Made by a program: the position numbers and the translations under genes
NCBI GenBank assembly: GCA_003586115.2
Contig: QVOM02000112.1
Span: 53,031,638-53,095,637 of the forward strand
Length of the DNA stretch: 64,000 nt
Reading direction: 5' to 3'
Source of the DNA: Salvator merianae
Lineage: Eukaryota; Chordata; Lepidosauria; Squamata; Teiidae
Notes under the pieces: generated by a model
What the model was told of the DNA's origin: nothing
Database searches by the model: none
What the model saw: only the letters and a program-made list of their open reading frames with translations
Part shown: positions 50,087 to 63,179 of the stretch, piece after piece
Layout: each line of letters begins with the position of its first letter
Position numbering within the stretch: the first letter of the stretch is position 1

Positions 50087-50700
50087 AATTCTTTTTTTTT
50101 TTTAAATAGAAAATAGACAATACAAAAACGACAAGTAAGCAAATAAAGAACAAAAAAGTGAAAACAGAGATCATAATCTCTTAGAAGACAAAATGAAAAC
50201 AACAAAACAATTTCTTGTAACACTGAACTCACTGAGATGCACACAAATAACAAAACACCAATAATTTGGAAGACCTAGAATTTCTGGATGAACTTTAAAG
50301 TATTAGGTCATTTCACATAATGGTCTAGAGTGGAAGCTATTAACATCAACTTTTGTACAATGATAATATTATAACCAGACCCTTTCTTGATTTGAATCAT
50401 AATTAATTCATTACAGAAGAGGAGTCAAAGTTTTTGATGCCACTCTTTTATCATACGTAGTTAGAATTCTTTCCAGTTTCTAGCAATTATCATTTTTGCT
50501 GCCATTATCATCAGAACTAATAACTATTTTGCATTCTCTTCAAACTTTAATCAGTGTGATAACAAATATAGGTCTGGCGAGAACTGTACTTTTATTCTTA
50601 GAATAAAATCTCTTTATTTACCTTCTTCCAAAATTCATGAGCTTGTACACAGTCCCACCACATATGTAAATATGAGAAATTCATATTTGAGGTCAAAGAC
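50087..50700 (-). mobile_element. L1-clade LINE 3' fragment
   Basis: On the minus strand a HIYMWWDC motif (about 50649-50672) corresponds to the HMWWTC motif of the L1 at 1465-4272. It is followed by FWKKVNKEIL and a decayed C-terminus. The 3' end is a T-run on the + strand at about 50093-50104, i.e. an A-tail. Older than the first L1 copy, judged from its many stops. Confidence 0.7.
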
Positions 50701-51817
50701 AGAACTTGGGAGTACTGGCTCATCTCTCGCCCTCTGTTTAGACCCCAGATATTGTGGATGCTCATTTGTTGTAATTTTATTAAGCACAGGTTTTGTGTTT
50801 ATTTACAACTGCAGAACTTAGCTGCAATTTGATACCCACAACCCATATAACGTGTCCGCTCTTGAGTTAGCAATAAAGGTTAGCAGTTTCCTTAGGTTTC
50901 TTTTCCGAGGAACCCTAATAACTGTTGGTTTTAGCTCTCCTCATGCCTTACAAGTTTTCATATTTATGAGGTTTTTGAGGAAATTTCAAGAGATGACTAT
51001 ATCTGAAATGGATCCATTCTTTATCTGAAGTCACTGCAGCTGGATGAGCAATCTGTCTCCTTTTGCACACTCATGCATGCATTGTCATCCATTGCCATGT
51101 TAAGAAAATTGTATAAAGTAGAGAATCAGAAATTTCTGATTGTGAAATTTCTATCAGTATGAACGAAATAACAATAAAAATCTCTTTTCTCTGTTTTTGT
51201 CTCCAAATTACAAAAAGGCGACTTTTGCTTTTATTTTTGATGCAAGCTAATTTTCGTTTGCTTGTCAACTTGATTGCCTCTAAACAGTCATAGGCTGTTA
51301 TTTCATATACTGTGGATGTTCATTTTGAACTATTTACAACCCACTGTAATCCAGTAGTGTTATTTTCTGGCATTATTTTAAAAGAAAGAAAATACACACT
51401 TTCACTTTAAAAAGTGAACAGAAGGCTTCATAGGGTATTTCGTTCCTTTGTAAACCTTCACACTTATTACACTTCTTTTGAGGAAGTTCTGGGAAAAAAA
51501 GGCTAGAGCTACACTTCTCCAACCCCTGCTTGTGTAAATGGTTTTTGTTTCCAGTATTAATATTTGAGGATTTCCAAATGTGGATCAGCCTAACCTGTGA
51601 CCTTTTGTGGGATCCTGCTCAAGGCTAGGAGATATGTTTGCTTTTCTGTTTATATGAAACATAGGAAGATATAGGAAGGGTGGGTTCTCATACATTCATG
51701 CAAAGTTTTTAGTAATAAAATAGCATACTGGATGTGAATTTATCCTCACTACATAACTTGCGGAATGTTTGGGTGAAGCCTGCAGATATAATCCTTCCCA
51801 ATCGTGCATAGACTTTG

Positions 51818-52230
51818 GCTGTGATCACACAAAGGGATTTGGGGGTATTTTTCCTGGGATCACCCCAACTATGGCCGAGGGGGAAAAAATCACATCACGC
51901 AATTTAAAAAACAGGTGGCTTGCCTTCTTTTCCTTCCTCCACATCGCCTTCCTTCCTAGTCTCCCCTTAGGCTGCCACCAACCAATTTTTCATAGACCTC
52001 ATTGGTTAGCAGCGGTAGCAGCCTCGTATTGACCGTGGGAGCCTGTAGCTTCTCACCCCATCTGACCAAACCTGAGAGATTCGGCTTGAGAGTGATTTTC
52101 TTGCATCCATGTAAAGGGTGGATATACAGAGGTTCGGGGACAAAATAAGTGATCTTTTTGAATTATATTTTGCCCCTTGGGTCTCTAACTCACCCAGGGG
52201 GTGTCCCCAAATACCTTGTGTGATCACAAC
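51818..52230. mobile_element. Non-autonomous DNA element with clear terminal repeats
   Basis: The left terminus GCTGTGATCACACAAAGGG is inverted at the right as GTTGTGATCACACAAGG; inverted similarity continues for about 35 bp (ATTTGGGG). CTTTG flanks both sides (51813-51817 and 52231-52235), a possible 5-bp target duplication. A similar CTTTG also precedes the related terminus at 32137, so it may instead be part of the element. No coding capacity. Confidence 0.75.
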
Positions 52231-53083
52231 CTTTGCTTTGCTGGATATCTAACAGAAAGATAGCCAAATGTATTCGGAGCAATGAAAGATGGCATCTGAA
52301 ATGAGTCTCATATTCTTTTCAAAATAGATAACATTTACTTGTTTGATAGATTTATTTTAAATGACATATAATATACAATATATACAAATCTTGAAGCACT
52401 TTATGTAATTTTGTCATGTGGAAATATGTGTTAAAAAGCAGGCATTTTATAATTGCTAGTGCAAGGCCTGCTTAATCGTTATGATGCCTGTAACCATTGA
52501 GAACCACTCTTTCAGCCCTTCTACCAGCAGAGGCCAGTCTGTTCTTGTAATATGCACTGGCTTTTCCTTGGCTTGTCAGGTTTTGCTGCCACGATATATT
52601 TGGCAACTGACCAATGCAGATTAACTGCTCATGTAAGAACTCCCTTCATGTGAGAGTGTAATTCTGGAGTGTTATCTGCAGAAACAAAGTATTACTCTTT
52701 AGTCTATTAATTTCTTTTTTCTAGAAGCTTCTGAAGATGATTAGCTAAAGATTGGTGCTGGTGCTCACCGTCCCTTTTCCTTCCACCATGACTGCCCCAC
52801 ATTTCTATGTATACATTTCCTGAGCCATTCTCTAACTCTGGCTCAAAGGTAACCAAAAACTACCAGGTTTACTTCACACAGTTGCTATCCCCACTTCTCT
52901 CTTTCACATGCACAGATATGTGCGTACAGACATACTTACGTGCACAAGCGCACAACTGTTTTGGAATAAATTAAGTATGAAAAAGCAAATGAAAATACTT
53001 ATCACAACACAGGATCTTTGTAACACCAGCTGCTGGTATTAATTACTTTAAAAAGCAATACACATGTTCATTCAGTACATTCA

Positions 53084-53479
53084 GGACCTTTTCGCACTTT
53101 CCACCATGGAATGTTCTCAAACGAACATTCCATGGTGCAACAAACTCTGCAGTGTGAAAGCCATTACATTGCAAGGGCTGGAACATCCTGGAAATGGGCT
53201 TCCAGCACTTGCAGTGTGCAAATACTGATGGCCTACACCATGACTGTGGCCAGGGAAACTTTTGGCTGCTGCCATGGCAACTGGGGATGTGGCATGACTG
53301 TGCAGACAGAGCCAGCCATGCTGGAAGAGGGTATGAACGCTGCATACTGAGAGCAGTCCAGCTGCTCCTGGTACAGCTATGGAGCACAATTTTGTGTTCC
53401 ACAGCTAGTAGCTATTGGGAGCAGCTGTAGCCTGCTCCCAATTGCAAGGGCCTTGCTAATGAAAAGTGTGTGAAAGTCC
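53084..53479. mobile_element. DNA-element family member with TCA target duplication
   Basis: The left end GGACCTTTTCGCACTTTCC is followed by a hairpin (GGAATGTTC...GAACATTCC). The right end inverts to GGACTTTCACACACTTTT. TCA flanks both sides (53081-53083 and 53480-53482). Open frames on both strands inside are not genes. Confidence 0.75.
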
Positions 53480-53852
53480 TCAATGGCTATAACTCATGTT
53501 AATCCAAACAGAATTAAAGTTCTGTCTTTCAGTATTAGAGGATGAACCCTACTAAACAGCTAAAAACATCATGCCATGTTGGTGATTCTCCCATCTTAAG
53601 TGGCTCATGTTCGTACACAGAATGATATACTAGAAAATACTGATACTTTATGAGTTGCTTTATTCCTTTTGATTTATTTCATGTTGTACTTCAATACATC
53701 CAGAGAGATAAGGCAGCATTTAATTTCCCCATTGCATGTAGTTCATTTTGCTATAATGTATTCTTGAAATACTTTGTGGTTTGTTATCCTATTGTTCAAA
53801 AGAAGGAAGGAAGAAACAGTGATTATAACTTGCACATTTTCCCCCCAAATAG

Positions 53853-54020
53853 ATTCCTGGGATTCTGTCCAAAGAACCAAAGATGTCTCCCCACAACTAA
53901 ACCAGGCCACTATAATTGACCTTCATGCTTCCTCTACCTACAACATCCGCATGTATGCAAAAAATCGCATTGGCAAGAGTGAGGCCAGCAATGAACTCAC
54001 TATTACAACTGATGAAGCAG
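53853..54020 (+). CDS. DSCAM: DSCAM exon: second half of fibronectin type III domain 1
   Basis: This 168-nt exon is phase 1 at both ends. With the previous G it starts [17 protein letters not shown]. It then gives [20 protein letters not shown], with the conserved FNIII Tyr-x-Ile-Arg-Met-Tyr F-strand, and [18 protein letters not shown], the G-strand and linker. The last base begins the Ala codon of the FNIII-1/FNIII-2 linker. The acceptor is a C-rich tract followed by AAATAG. The donor is GTATAT, lacking G at +5, so somewhat weak. Like the preceding exon it is symmetric and a multiple of three. DSCAML1 has a clearly different text for this half-domain from memory. Confidence 0.97.
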
Positions 54021-56443
54021 GTATATTTTACATTTATCTAAAGTTAATTTCAAATAGTTGCACTTTTTAATGTTGTGTCTGGTACGCAAGGGCAGGGCTG
54101 AACAGAACAATCTTTGAAGGTAGACCGCCTACTGTGGTGTCAGTGTTTTGAAAATGATCTTTGAAGCTTACAGCTAATACAGAAGATGGACCTTTTAAGA
54201 CTGGTCTGGGTCAGAATAGCACCAGTCCCATGTAGATGAAGCACACTAGGAAGCTGCTTGGTCCAGACTACTGACCAAATACAGAAACTACCTATGTATC
54301 CAAGTTACCCACTGTGTAAAAGCAATAGCATGTTAAAGGATGATGTACAAGGAATGACTATATCCAATTTGAAAACGAAACCATAAATGTTGGATGTATG
54401 AATTGTGGAGACATTGAGTACTATATGAGTGAAAACTAGAACTCTGAGAAAATGGCTTTTTGCAAAAATTCATCTATATTTGAGGGGACCCTTTCCCTGT
54501 TCTTCAGGGAGAGAATTTTCCATCTGCTTCTCAGGTGTGGTCTTTCTAACAGAGATAGTGGCACAGCATCTTCCCTTCTTTTTCTAAGGGTGTATCTGTG
54601 TGTACACACACATCTTTGTGTGCCGTTGCACGTGTGTGTGCTCAGCTGTGTGTGAAGATGCACACAGCAGCATCCATAGCAAACATGGTGGCAGTCTTGC
54701 TCCTCTGCTCAAATCATCCACTGGACCTAGCATTATTCCATGGCGTTGTAGCGAGGAGATTACATTAACCACCAAAGAGGCAATAATTAAATCACTGTGG
54801 TTTGCAAAGAGCCATTAGGGGAAAAAATTGTCAGATTTTTTTTTTTATATGAGAAAATTCATCTGAGTTATAGTAGAAACAGACATTAGAGAACAGAGAA
54901 AAACTGCCAAAAAGCTAATTGGGTGACAACCCCACACAGGCACAGAGACAGTTCTCCGTAACATCTTACCATAGTTTAAGTCTGGCCTATTGTGCCCACT
55001 GCCATCTTTCAGATCCTGACTGGATATGAAGCATTTGTGTTCCTGTATATTTGTTTTACCTCATAGTAGAAAGTATTCAGTAGTCACCATCTAATCGCTA
55101 GTCCTTTGTTTACACCCGTTGCTGCCTTTATTGCCTCCACCTTGCATATCTTCCTCCCTGTTCCACACAGAGCTTTTCCCTATCTCTCATGAACACAAGT
55201 GTGCATAATCTTTTTTTTTCTTAATTAACCACTAGTATTTCTTGATTGAAGGTTTTCATTTAACCAAAAATTAACATGTCAGCATAATCAAGTGACCTTA
55301 ATTTGCAGATTAGCTTCCCCCATTAATCGTGCTCATCCTAAACGTCATGTCATATTCTCTACTGTGTCGCCCAGTTTTGACACGGCTGACCCTTTCCTCT
55401 GGTTTCATTATGAAGCTGTCCATTCAGAGTAAAAGGTCAATTATATGGAACCACCATCAAATGCTGCTGCTTTATTCAGGGTGAACACAGAGGAGAGAAA
55501 GCCAAGCCTTCAGACAACAAAACAACCTCCCCTCCCCTCCTGGCACAATATTCCTTTCCTCAGTATCAGCTCAGGAACACATGCACAATGTATGGAAGTG
55601 CCACCGTTTGTCATTGTTTATTTTAGCTCATTGCTTTTACCTCAGGCATGCTAAATGAGTATGGATTCCCAAACATCTAAGAGAAGCCTGAGGCGCAGAA
55701 CATAATGAAGGCTTTACAAAAAACAACATCATGAAATATTTAACAGGAGAGCGGGTGAGGAACTGCATTGGCAAAGGTGTGCATACAAGCCATGCCATAT
55801 AGTACTGAGGCTTCAGGCTGCCATCATCTTTTATTCAAAGGTAGCATAGAAGAGAGTTCCTGCAGCAAGAGAAGAATCATGGAATATATATATACAGCCC
55901 TTTTATTAATTTAGTACTAACTTTTCTTGACTCTCATAGGTCCTTCTGCTGCCTCATAGCTCATAATAATAACAATTTTGCATTTGAAAGCAGAGTAAAG
56001 CTAGGAGCTTGAGTGCAAACCATCTTGATAGAAATTTTATTCTATTGTTACGAAATGTTTTCATTGTCATGGAAGACGTGCTATCTGTAGTCTGACTCTG
56101 AACATTGTGCCTGCTTTTCTTCTGCTTGCTGACCTTCTTTAAAATCAAATATATTTATTTATTTCAAATATTTATAATTACTTCCCATTAAAATATAATC
56201 TCAAAGTGGTGTACAAGGAATGTAAACAGCCAGCCTGTAGCCGGGGTGGCAGAGCGAGGCCAGGTCGCCCCAATTTTTTTATCCCCCCTTCAAAAAGCTT
56301 GTCCTGTGTATTTTTTTCTATTGTACTAATGTAGAATTGTTGCAGAAAAAATGTGACATCTTTCTCATTCATCCCCAAATTTGTGATGCTCCCACATATA
56401 TATGGTGCTGGCTACTGGCCTGTAAACAGCTAAAATCATAATA

Positions 56444-56444
<1 letters not shown>

Positions 56445-56473
<29 letters not shown>
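56445..56473 (+). repeat. TG dinucleotide microsatellite
   Basis: An uninterrupted run of about 14 TG units. Confidence 0.97.
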
Positions 56474-56479
<6 letters not shown>

Positions 56480-56539
56480 AAACTGGCTTGGATCCTTAGA
56501 TAAGTTCCAGACAGACATACATCATTAATTTATCTTTTT

Positions 56540-56620
56540 CTTATTTATTTATTTATTTATTTAATTCCTATAGCCTCCCAATAACGAAAGGTTCTCTGGG
56601 CAGCTTACAATAATATGCAT
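56540..56620 (-). mobile_element. L2/CR1-like LINE 3' end fragment
   Basis: An ATTT-rich stretch is followed by CTATAGCCTCCCAATAACG and GGGCAGCTTACAATAAT, the usual antisense pattern of reptile L2/CR1-like 3' ends. Confidence 0.5.
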
Positions 56621-57043
56621 TAAACTACACTGTTTGAAAAACCTGCTGCTGCTCCTCCTCATCCTCTTTTGAGACTGATGGATCTCGATAATCAGACATG
56701 AATGTTTGGAGCTGATCAGCCACCCCTTTCTCAATCCACTTGTCAACATCTTGTGGTTCCATGAACGTGTATTTAAGGCTCCCCTCCCTCTGCCGATCAT
56801 GAACAATTTCCTGGATTAAAACAGTTTAATCAGTGTTAATCAGCCATGAAGGGCTATGGATAAATGTGATTACTCAAACTAAATCTTCCCTCAGTTCATA
56901 TCATATTGACAATCTAGAAATAAATACAATCATTTTATGTGTGTAGGTGCTTTTTTCATCCTGTCAGAAACATTTCATTGCATAATAGAATTTTAGAGAT
57001 TGTGAATATGGTGAGCCGGATTATTTCATATAAAAGAACTTAG

Positions 57044-57157
<114 letters not shown>

Positions 57158-57239
57158 TAACGAGAAGGGAAGAAACTTGACTAAAGTGCACAGTTGTCTT
57201 TTGCTTTACATAGTTTTCATTTGTATAATTGTATTTTTA

Positions 57240-57570
57240 AAAAATTATTTATTACATTTGTATCTGGAGGTTCCAGGGCAAGTTACAATATATAATAAAA
57301 GAAACACTAAAACATGTTTAAAATACCCATCTGACCTCCTTCCCTCACTCCTTGGCAAGACTACATTTGGAAGAACTAGGAATCAAAAGCCTGGGTGAAG
57401 AGGTTCGTTTTAATCAGGTGCCAAAAACTATATAAAGTTGGCACCTGGTGTATCTCCACTGAGAGGCTATTCCAAAGCTGGGGGGGCCACCACAGAGAAG
57501 GTCCCCTCACATGCAAGAGCACTTCGCACCTCCAAGGATAGCAGAACTACAAGAAAGGCCCTCAGTTTGT
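57240..57570 (-). mobile_element. L2/CR1-like LINE 3' end
   Basis: GAGGCTATTCCAAAGCTGGG and GGCCACCACAGAGAAGGTCC encode, on the minus strand, the eroded FFVA/LWNSL block also seen at 17264 and 23230. The UTR-like stretch lies at 57240-57300. 5'-truncated. Confidence 0.65.
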
Positions 57571-58898
57571 GATCTTAAAGCATTTTGGCTTAAAACAATT
57601 AGTAAATTGTGGTTTCTCTCATTTTGCATAGTGATGCAACCCACCACGTAGCCCCAAACCACATTATACGAATAATCATTCCATGGAATAGGCACTGTTA
57701 GAAAATACTTTTTTTTTTTTAATTGGTGGAGAAAATGTTACTTATGGCCTCCTGAAGTCTTGGGCTCTGCGCTCCCAAATTCTCTGATGTCTGTCTCGCC
57801 TCACTTTTAAATTATGAGGTATGCCTTAGGAGGCTTGAGTTCCTTTTTATGTGTAACAGAAAGGCAGACTCTCCTTTGAAGCTCTTCACAAGAATACACT
57901 TGCAAGGAAATGTGAGTCAGTTGATGACTGGTGGAAAGATGTGAATTCATGCCACCTTGGAAATGTTAATAGCATAGGCTGATGCTCATAAGGCTTGATC
58001 CATGGCAGGAATGAGGACTCTTTATGCCATTTCCCATCAAGAGGGAGGCTGCCCAAAGACACTTTTTACAGAGACAAGAGTTCTACGTCAGCTTATATCA
58101 ACTGGCACCTTGAAGAAGGATCAGGGACTGAAGGAGTGACCATGGTACAGAATATGCACACCATACCCGTGGAAGTGTTCAGTAAGAAAGTGTCAGGCTC
58201 AGATTTGACTTATAAAATGGAATAATAATTGAAAGTTGGAAGCTTGTGTTTTCAGGCACTTACCTTCAAATAATCCCCCAATAGGAAAAACAGCATTTAT
58301 GTTTCAACTTCAATGCCTATGAAAAATAGTCTATTGGTGTTTATAGATGCCAGCTCAAGATCACTAGTAGCTCACAGATCATGATTAACACAGTAGTAGA
58401 GCTGAAGCAAATCTCCACTTGCTGTCATTTCCCTGACCTGACCTGTGCTTGTCGTGGTTTGAGGAGATGAAAACAATGCTTCAAACCAGAGTCTTTTCAA
58501 ATACCCTTCCATTTGTAATGAGAGATTGCATGGATCTTGCTTCACCCAGTTAACGTGTTTGCAGAGAGGGCAATCATTTCTGAGTGAGCATGCTTTATTC
58601 CATTCAGATTTGAAATATTTCAGTCTGTTCAGATTTGAAATGTTGCAACTGTGCACAGATTTGGAAGGCATCATTTATGCCACTGAGCTGCAATTTCTGT
58701 TCCATGTAGGAATCCAAATCCAAGCATCTCCAAAGATGGTTGTCTAGCCTCCGTCTGAACACATCCAGATAGGGAGTTTTGCATACTTCTAATCAGTTAT
58801 CTCTAGCAGGCACGATAACATCTAGACAGCTCTGATTAAGATTTTTATACCTCATAATGCCTATGGGTGTTGCATAAGAGATATATTTATGAATCTAC

Positions 58899-59278
58899 GG
58901 GTGGATTTGCACTTAGCTGACTGGTATGGCATAATAATACCATACTGGGCTAGTCAGATTAAAGTGCGGTGGTGGCCATTCACGTTATTAGCACTGGATT
59001 AGGCCCATATCTGACCAGCAGTGCTTGCAGTGCTAATGGCCTGCCCAGATTGCTATTGCAAAGTCTGAACCAGCATCCGATGCAGGTTCAGACCTCGCCA
59101 TGCAACACCCAGAAGATCTCAGGAGCGATCCAGCTGCTACTAGTCAGTCTGTATTGAGTTCTCCACAGCTAGATCACTCCAAGGAGACATTAGGCAACTC
59201 TGGGTGAGCTGCAGCTGTCTTCACATGTGGTTGGGGGTGACCAACAAGCAGACTTCAGCTGGTAAGTGGGAAAAGGCC
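58899..59278. mobile_element. DNA-element family member
   Basis: The left end GGGTGGATTTGCACTTAGC is followed by a hairpin around GGCATAATAATACC. The right end inverts to GGCCTTTTCCCACTTACC. The flanking triplets differ (TAC, TTT), so no target duplication is visible. Confidence 0.6.
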
Positions 59279-60174
59279 TTTAGATATTTGTCAGTTGCTG
59301 TTTTGCCTGGCATAGCAATGAAATCAGGAAGGAAATTTGTGTTTAGGCAGGCAAGCAAATAACCAAACAGACCTTCTGAGACCAATGCAGCCTCCACACA
59401 GAGAAGAAGGCATTTGAAGGGTTTAACCATGAGTATAACCCAAAGACAGGAAGCGTGCTGTTCCCACATTCCCACCTTCAAAACCTCTGACTGAGGGTAT
59501 TAAGCGCTTTGCAAAGCAGGTTATGCTGCTGTGCAGAAGCAGCTTCTGAGAGTGGCTTCCACCTCAAAGGCAAGTTATGAACCCCCAGGGTGCGCTGGCC
59601 TGGGAACACCATACCCCTTGGACTCCTGCCAGGTATTTTAGTTTGCCCATGTGGATCCTGTCTTATATGCAGAAGCTCGTGTTTGTTTATTATTACTGCA
59701 AGGAGAAGCTAGGTTCGTTCTATTACATCTGAAAAATGTAATATGTTCTGTCTGGGATGCTCTCACCTATCTTCCTCATCTTCCACTCATTAAAGTCTAT
59801 ACACCACAAAGTGGCCTATATAGCAGTGTACAAATCTCATCTATATTACCTTGCAGGTTTGTGTACATTGACACAGTCTGTGTCTTGGTGTTGGTGCTTA
59901 AAGGAATATGAAAACTGTCAGTGTTTTGCCAGTGTGGGATCAGCCTACCACAAGTTAGAAAGAGAGATTTTAAGTGAAATCCTACAGAAGATCTGCATTG
60001 TTACATCCATGCACTAAGATAATTATGTTTTAGTGTCATTTCTTAACCATTAATTCAGTCTTGATTTTTAGCTTTATGGGCTTTGGCAGTGGAATGTAGA
60101 TTATTTTCTGTTTGTTAACATAACACCGTCATATTATATATGTTCAAAGCATGTACTGATCATATCTTCTTTAG

Positions 60175-60420
<246 letters not shown>

Positions 60421-60752
60421 TAGTAAGCCCGCGAACGTTGTATTTTAATCGGGTTGAGATTGCATGGGTCATATGTTTATGCTTTGTCTATTTAGAGAAT
60501 GTATTTGTTTTAATGTCAGAATATGTTTTGTAACTCAGCTTGGACGTTGTGGTTAAAATGGAAGGGTGGTGACCTGGGACACTAGGAAGCTTTTCTTCTT
60601 TTTCCCCCAAGCAGTCTTCCTTAGCCTGCTGCAATCTGGATGTTTTTGGACTGTATCCTGTCCCAGCCCAGACATTTAGCCAGATGTGGTTGATGTGGCT
60701 AAGACTCAAATAACTGAAGGGCACCAGATTAGGAAAGGTGTAACAAAACTTA

Positions 60753-60906
60753 GGGTGATTTGACACTGGCCTGTATAACACACCAGCAAACATAGTAAGA
60801 GCCTTCCTTCTGCATGCTCGTGACTTCCTTAGACCACACTAGCATGTAGAAAGGAAGTTCCTAGTACACTTGCTGGTCTGCTATGCCAGCCAGTGCCGAA
60901 TTGCCC
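60753..60906. mobile_element. Fold-back DNA element with TTA target duplication
   Basis: The left arm begins GGGTGATTTGACACTGGCC and the right arm inverts to GGGCAATTCGGCACTGGC, with arms of about 75 bp. TTA stands on both sides (60750-60752 and 60907-60909), the 3-bp duplication typical of PIF/Harbinger elements. It shares arm text with 36705 and 62306. Confidence 0.82.
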
Positions 60907-61189
60907 TTATATTCACAGTAATTGTATATTTTATTAAAAGAATATTATCTTTGAAAATATGAAACATTTGGGGTACCCTAAAACAGCTTCAGCTTGCCTA
61001 CTCCCAGTTGAGGCATTACTTGTATTTTTTTCCACATAATGTCTACAGAAAGATAATCTCCTCAGTGTTCCTATCAGGTGGCTGTGACTCCATGAACCAA
61101 TCACAGGAACTTTGTAGATGCTAAACAGGTGTGATCAAATTTATCACATTTTGGAGTCCTGTACTAGATAACGATGTGTATATGGATTT

Positions 61190-61640
61190 TGTTCTTGGCT
61201 ATTTGTTATGCTATCCTTCCTGGGCCTGCACTTACCTCTAGGGGTCTAAGGGATCTGGCTTCCACATGCTATCATGGGACAGTGCGGGCCCACCCCTCCC
61301 AGAATGCTTCATCCCACACAGTGGCATAGGGTCCCTAAAATGGTGCCCTATCCCAGTGTACTGGCATACTAGTGGGTCCATAGGGGACTGTTTTCATCAG
61401 GAAGTGCTACTGGAAGTGGCACATCACCAAAAAGGGCTCACCTAGAAATTCTGAACTTTTGGAGCCTGGGCACTGGTTCCAAGGGATGGCTCAGCCTTCA
61501 GAGTTGGCAGCTGGGCCTGGGACAGGACAGGTTGTCCAAAATCTGGATGGTCCTATCCTGCTCCAGTGGTGAATTGTCTCAGGATGTTCTACCCTGGTCT
61601 CGGATAGTGGGAGGAGGAGTATAGAAATGGCCGTAGTTTG
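61190..61640. mobile_element. Candidate DNA-element relic
   Basis: It contains GGAAGTGCTACTGGAAGTGG and GGGACAGGACAGGTTGTCC, shared in variant form with 6780-6910, and a TTTTGGAGCCTGGGC module related to 1172 and 34785. Ends are unclear. Confidence 0.4.
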
Positions 61641-62305
61641 GCCAACATCCCAGAAGTCCAAGACTTGCTCAGCAGCCAATAGATCTGGAAATACTTCAGA
61701 GTTTGTTCAAAATACTCATCGGGTGAAGCAGCACATAAGATGAAAGTGAGCTTCTAAACTGTCTAGGATACAGACCAATCAGAGATATGGATGATAGACC
61801 AACTGGGAGCCACATGGTGGAAGAGAGGTATATATATGTTCAGGTGTCAAGTGAAAGCGTTTTAGTTCACCCATGGCTCTTAAGCATACAAGGTTTGAAT
61901 GTATAACTTCTTAATTGTTTTGCTTATTTTTGTGTTTGGTGTGCTTTTTATTATGTTTATGTATTCAAGTAAATACATGTTTTGTAGCCATCCTGAAAAC
62001 TTTGCTTATTGGATGGCAATATATGTTGGAGGGGGAGGGGAAGAATAAGAAAATAAAATAAGAACGTTAGGATATGAATATTTTTTTTAAAAGGACATTT
62101 AACTCACAGCCCATTCCAACGGTGGAGAAGATTCTTTTGACGTAACTGGCATATTGCTCCTGGCTAATATGCCATCTGTAGTTAAGCACTGACTTTGTGG
62201 GAACTGAGGAGCTTTTGCAATCTTTTCAGAGATCCCAGTCAACTAGAGGATTGGTGCTGGAGGAAATATAAGAGGTTAACCCTTTACATGAATTTCTTGA
62301 ACTAA

Positions 62306-62441
62306 GAGCAGTTCTGCACTGGCAGGTGCTGTGGATCAGCAAGTGTACTAGGACCCTTCATTCTGCTTATTGGTGCATTCTGCTCCAGTGTGTAAAAGGG
62401 GGCTCCTAGTATCCAGTACACCAGCCAGTGCAGAAATGGGC
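62306..62441. mobile_element. Short fold-back DNA element
   Basis: The left arm starts GAGCAGTTCTGCACTGGC and the right arm inverts to GCCCATTTCTGCACTGGC. Flanking triplets are TAA and TTA. The arm text TGTACTAGGA is shared with 36705 and 60753. Confidence 0.7.
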
Positions 62442-63179
62442 TTAATCATTCCACCCACATCCATAATATTTAGCTATTTACGAAAGCATACTGACACTAT
62501 AAAAATACCTGCAGGTCCCATTCACTTATTCCTGCTGGCAGATAGTTGTTTTTATGTACTGAACCCAGTTTTAAAACATAAATATAGTTAAGAAGCGTTC
62601 CCTGATCTAATATCTAATATCTCTACAACTGTTCTGGTCCACATACACATCTCCCAGCATGTTTTGCAAAGTTTCAGAGTAGTTGAAAAACTCAAACTTA
62701 CTAGTATTTTTAAAAGACTCTTACGAATGGAGAAGCCAAAGATAAGTAAATGGAAATCAAATGGCATAGAAGTGCATCTATAAAACAATGATAGAGAGCC
62801 CTCTTGTGGGAAGAGACAATTATTCAATCAGCTAAGGAAAGAGTAGTTAGAAATCAGCAAAGCATATCCTAATTCAATATAACTAAAATAGTTTAGTATA
62901 AACCTATAACAGAGGTCCTTCAATGTTTTAACTAATTAAAACAATCTAAAAATCATTAGATGAAATTCCTGTATGTGCTTACAGATAACAGAAAACTGAC
63001 ATTTCTGAGTGTTTCTTTAAATAAAATTTTATTGAGTTTTGGTTGACTTTTGTTTGTACACATTTTTTGTGTAGCAAAATTGTTACTGCTTGCATTGTAA
63101 TCTAGCATTTCTCTACACAGTCTTTGCATCATATAGGAAATAGAATGTTGTTTCTTAGAGGCATGAAGATCTCACTTTA

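Larger units (their letters stand above)
43105..53852 (+). other. DSCAM: DSCAM intron within FNIII-1 (phase 1, 10.7 kb)
   Basis: The intron starts GTAAGA and ends with a C-rich tract plus AAATAG at 53847-53852. Recognised contents are an L2/CR1-like 3' end at 44240-44390, a GTTCAA-motif cluster at 44390-44730, a terminus of the common inverted-repeat family at 45702, a BovB fragment at 49085-49375, an L1 fragment at 50087-50700, a DNA element with clear ends at 51818-52230, and a family member with a TCA duplication at 53084-53479. The stretches 43110-44230, 44735-45700, 45980-49080, 49380-50080, 50710-51810 and 52240-53080 contain nothing I can name beyond short AT-rich simple sequence. Confidence 0.9.

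Noticed and set aside
43105..53852. Possible duplicated alternative exons, as in insect Dscam
   Set aside because: No second copy of any Ig or FNIII half-domain was seen in this or any other intron; vertebrate DSCAM is not known to have exon arrays.
54600..54662. TG/CA-rich stretch as Z-DNA or promoter
   Set aside because: Short and interrupted; ordinary simple sequence.
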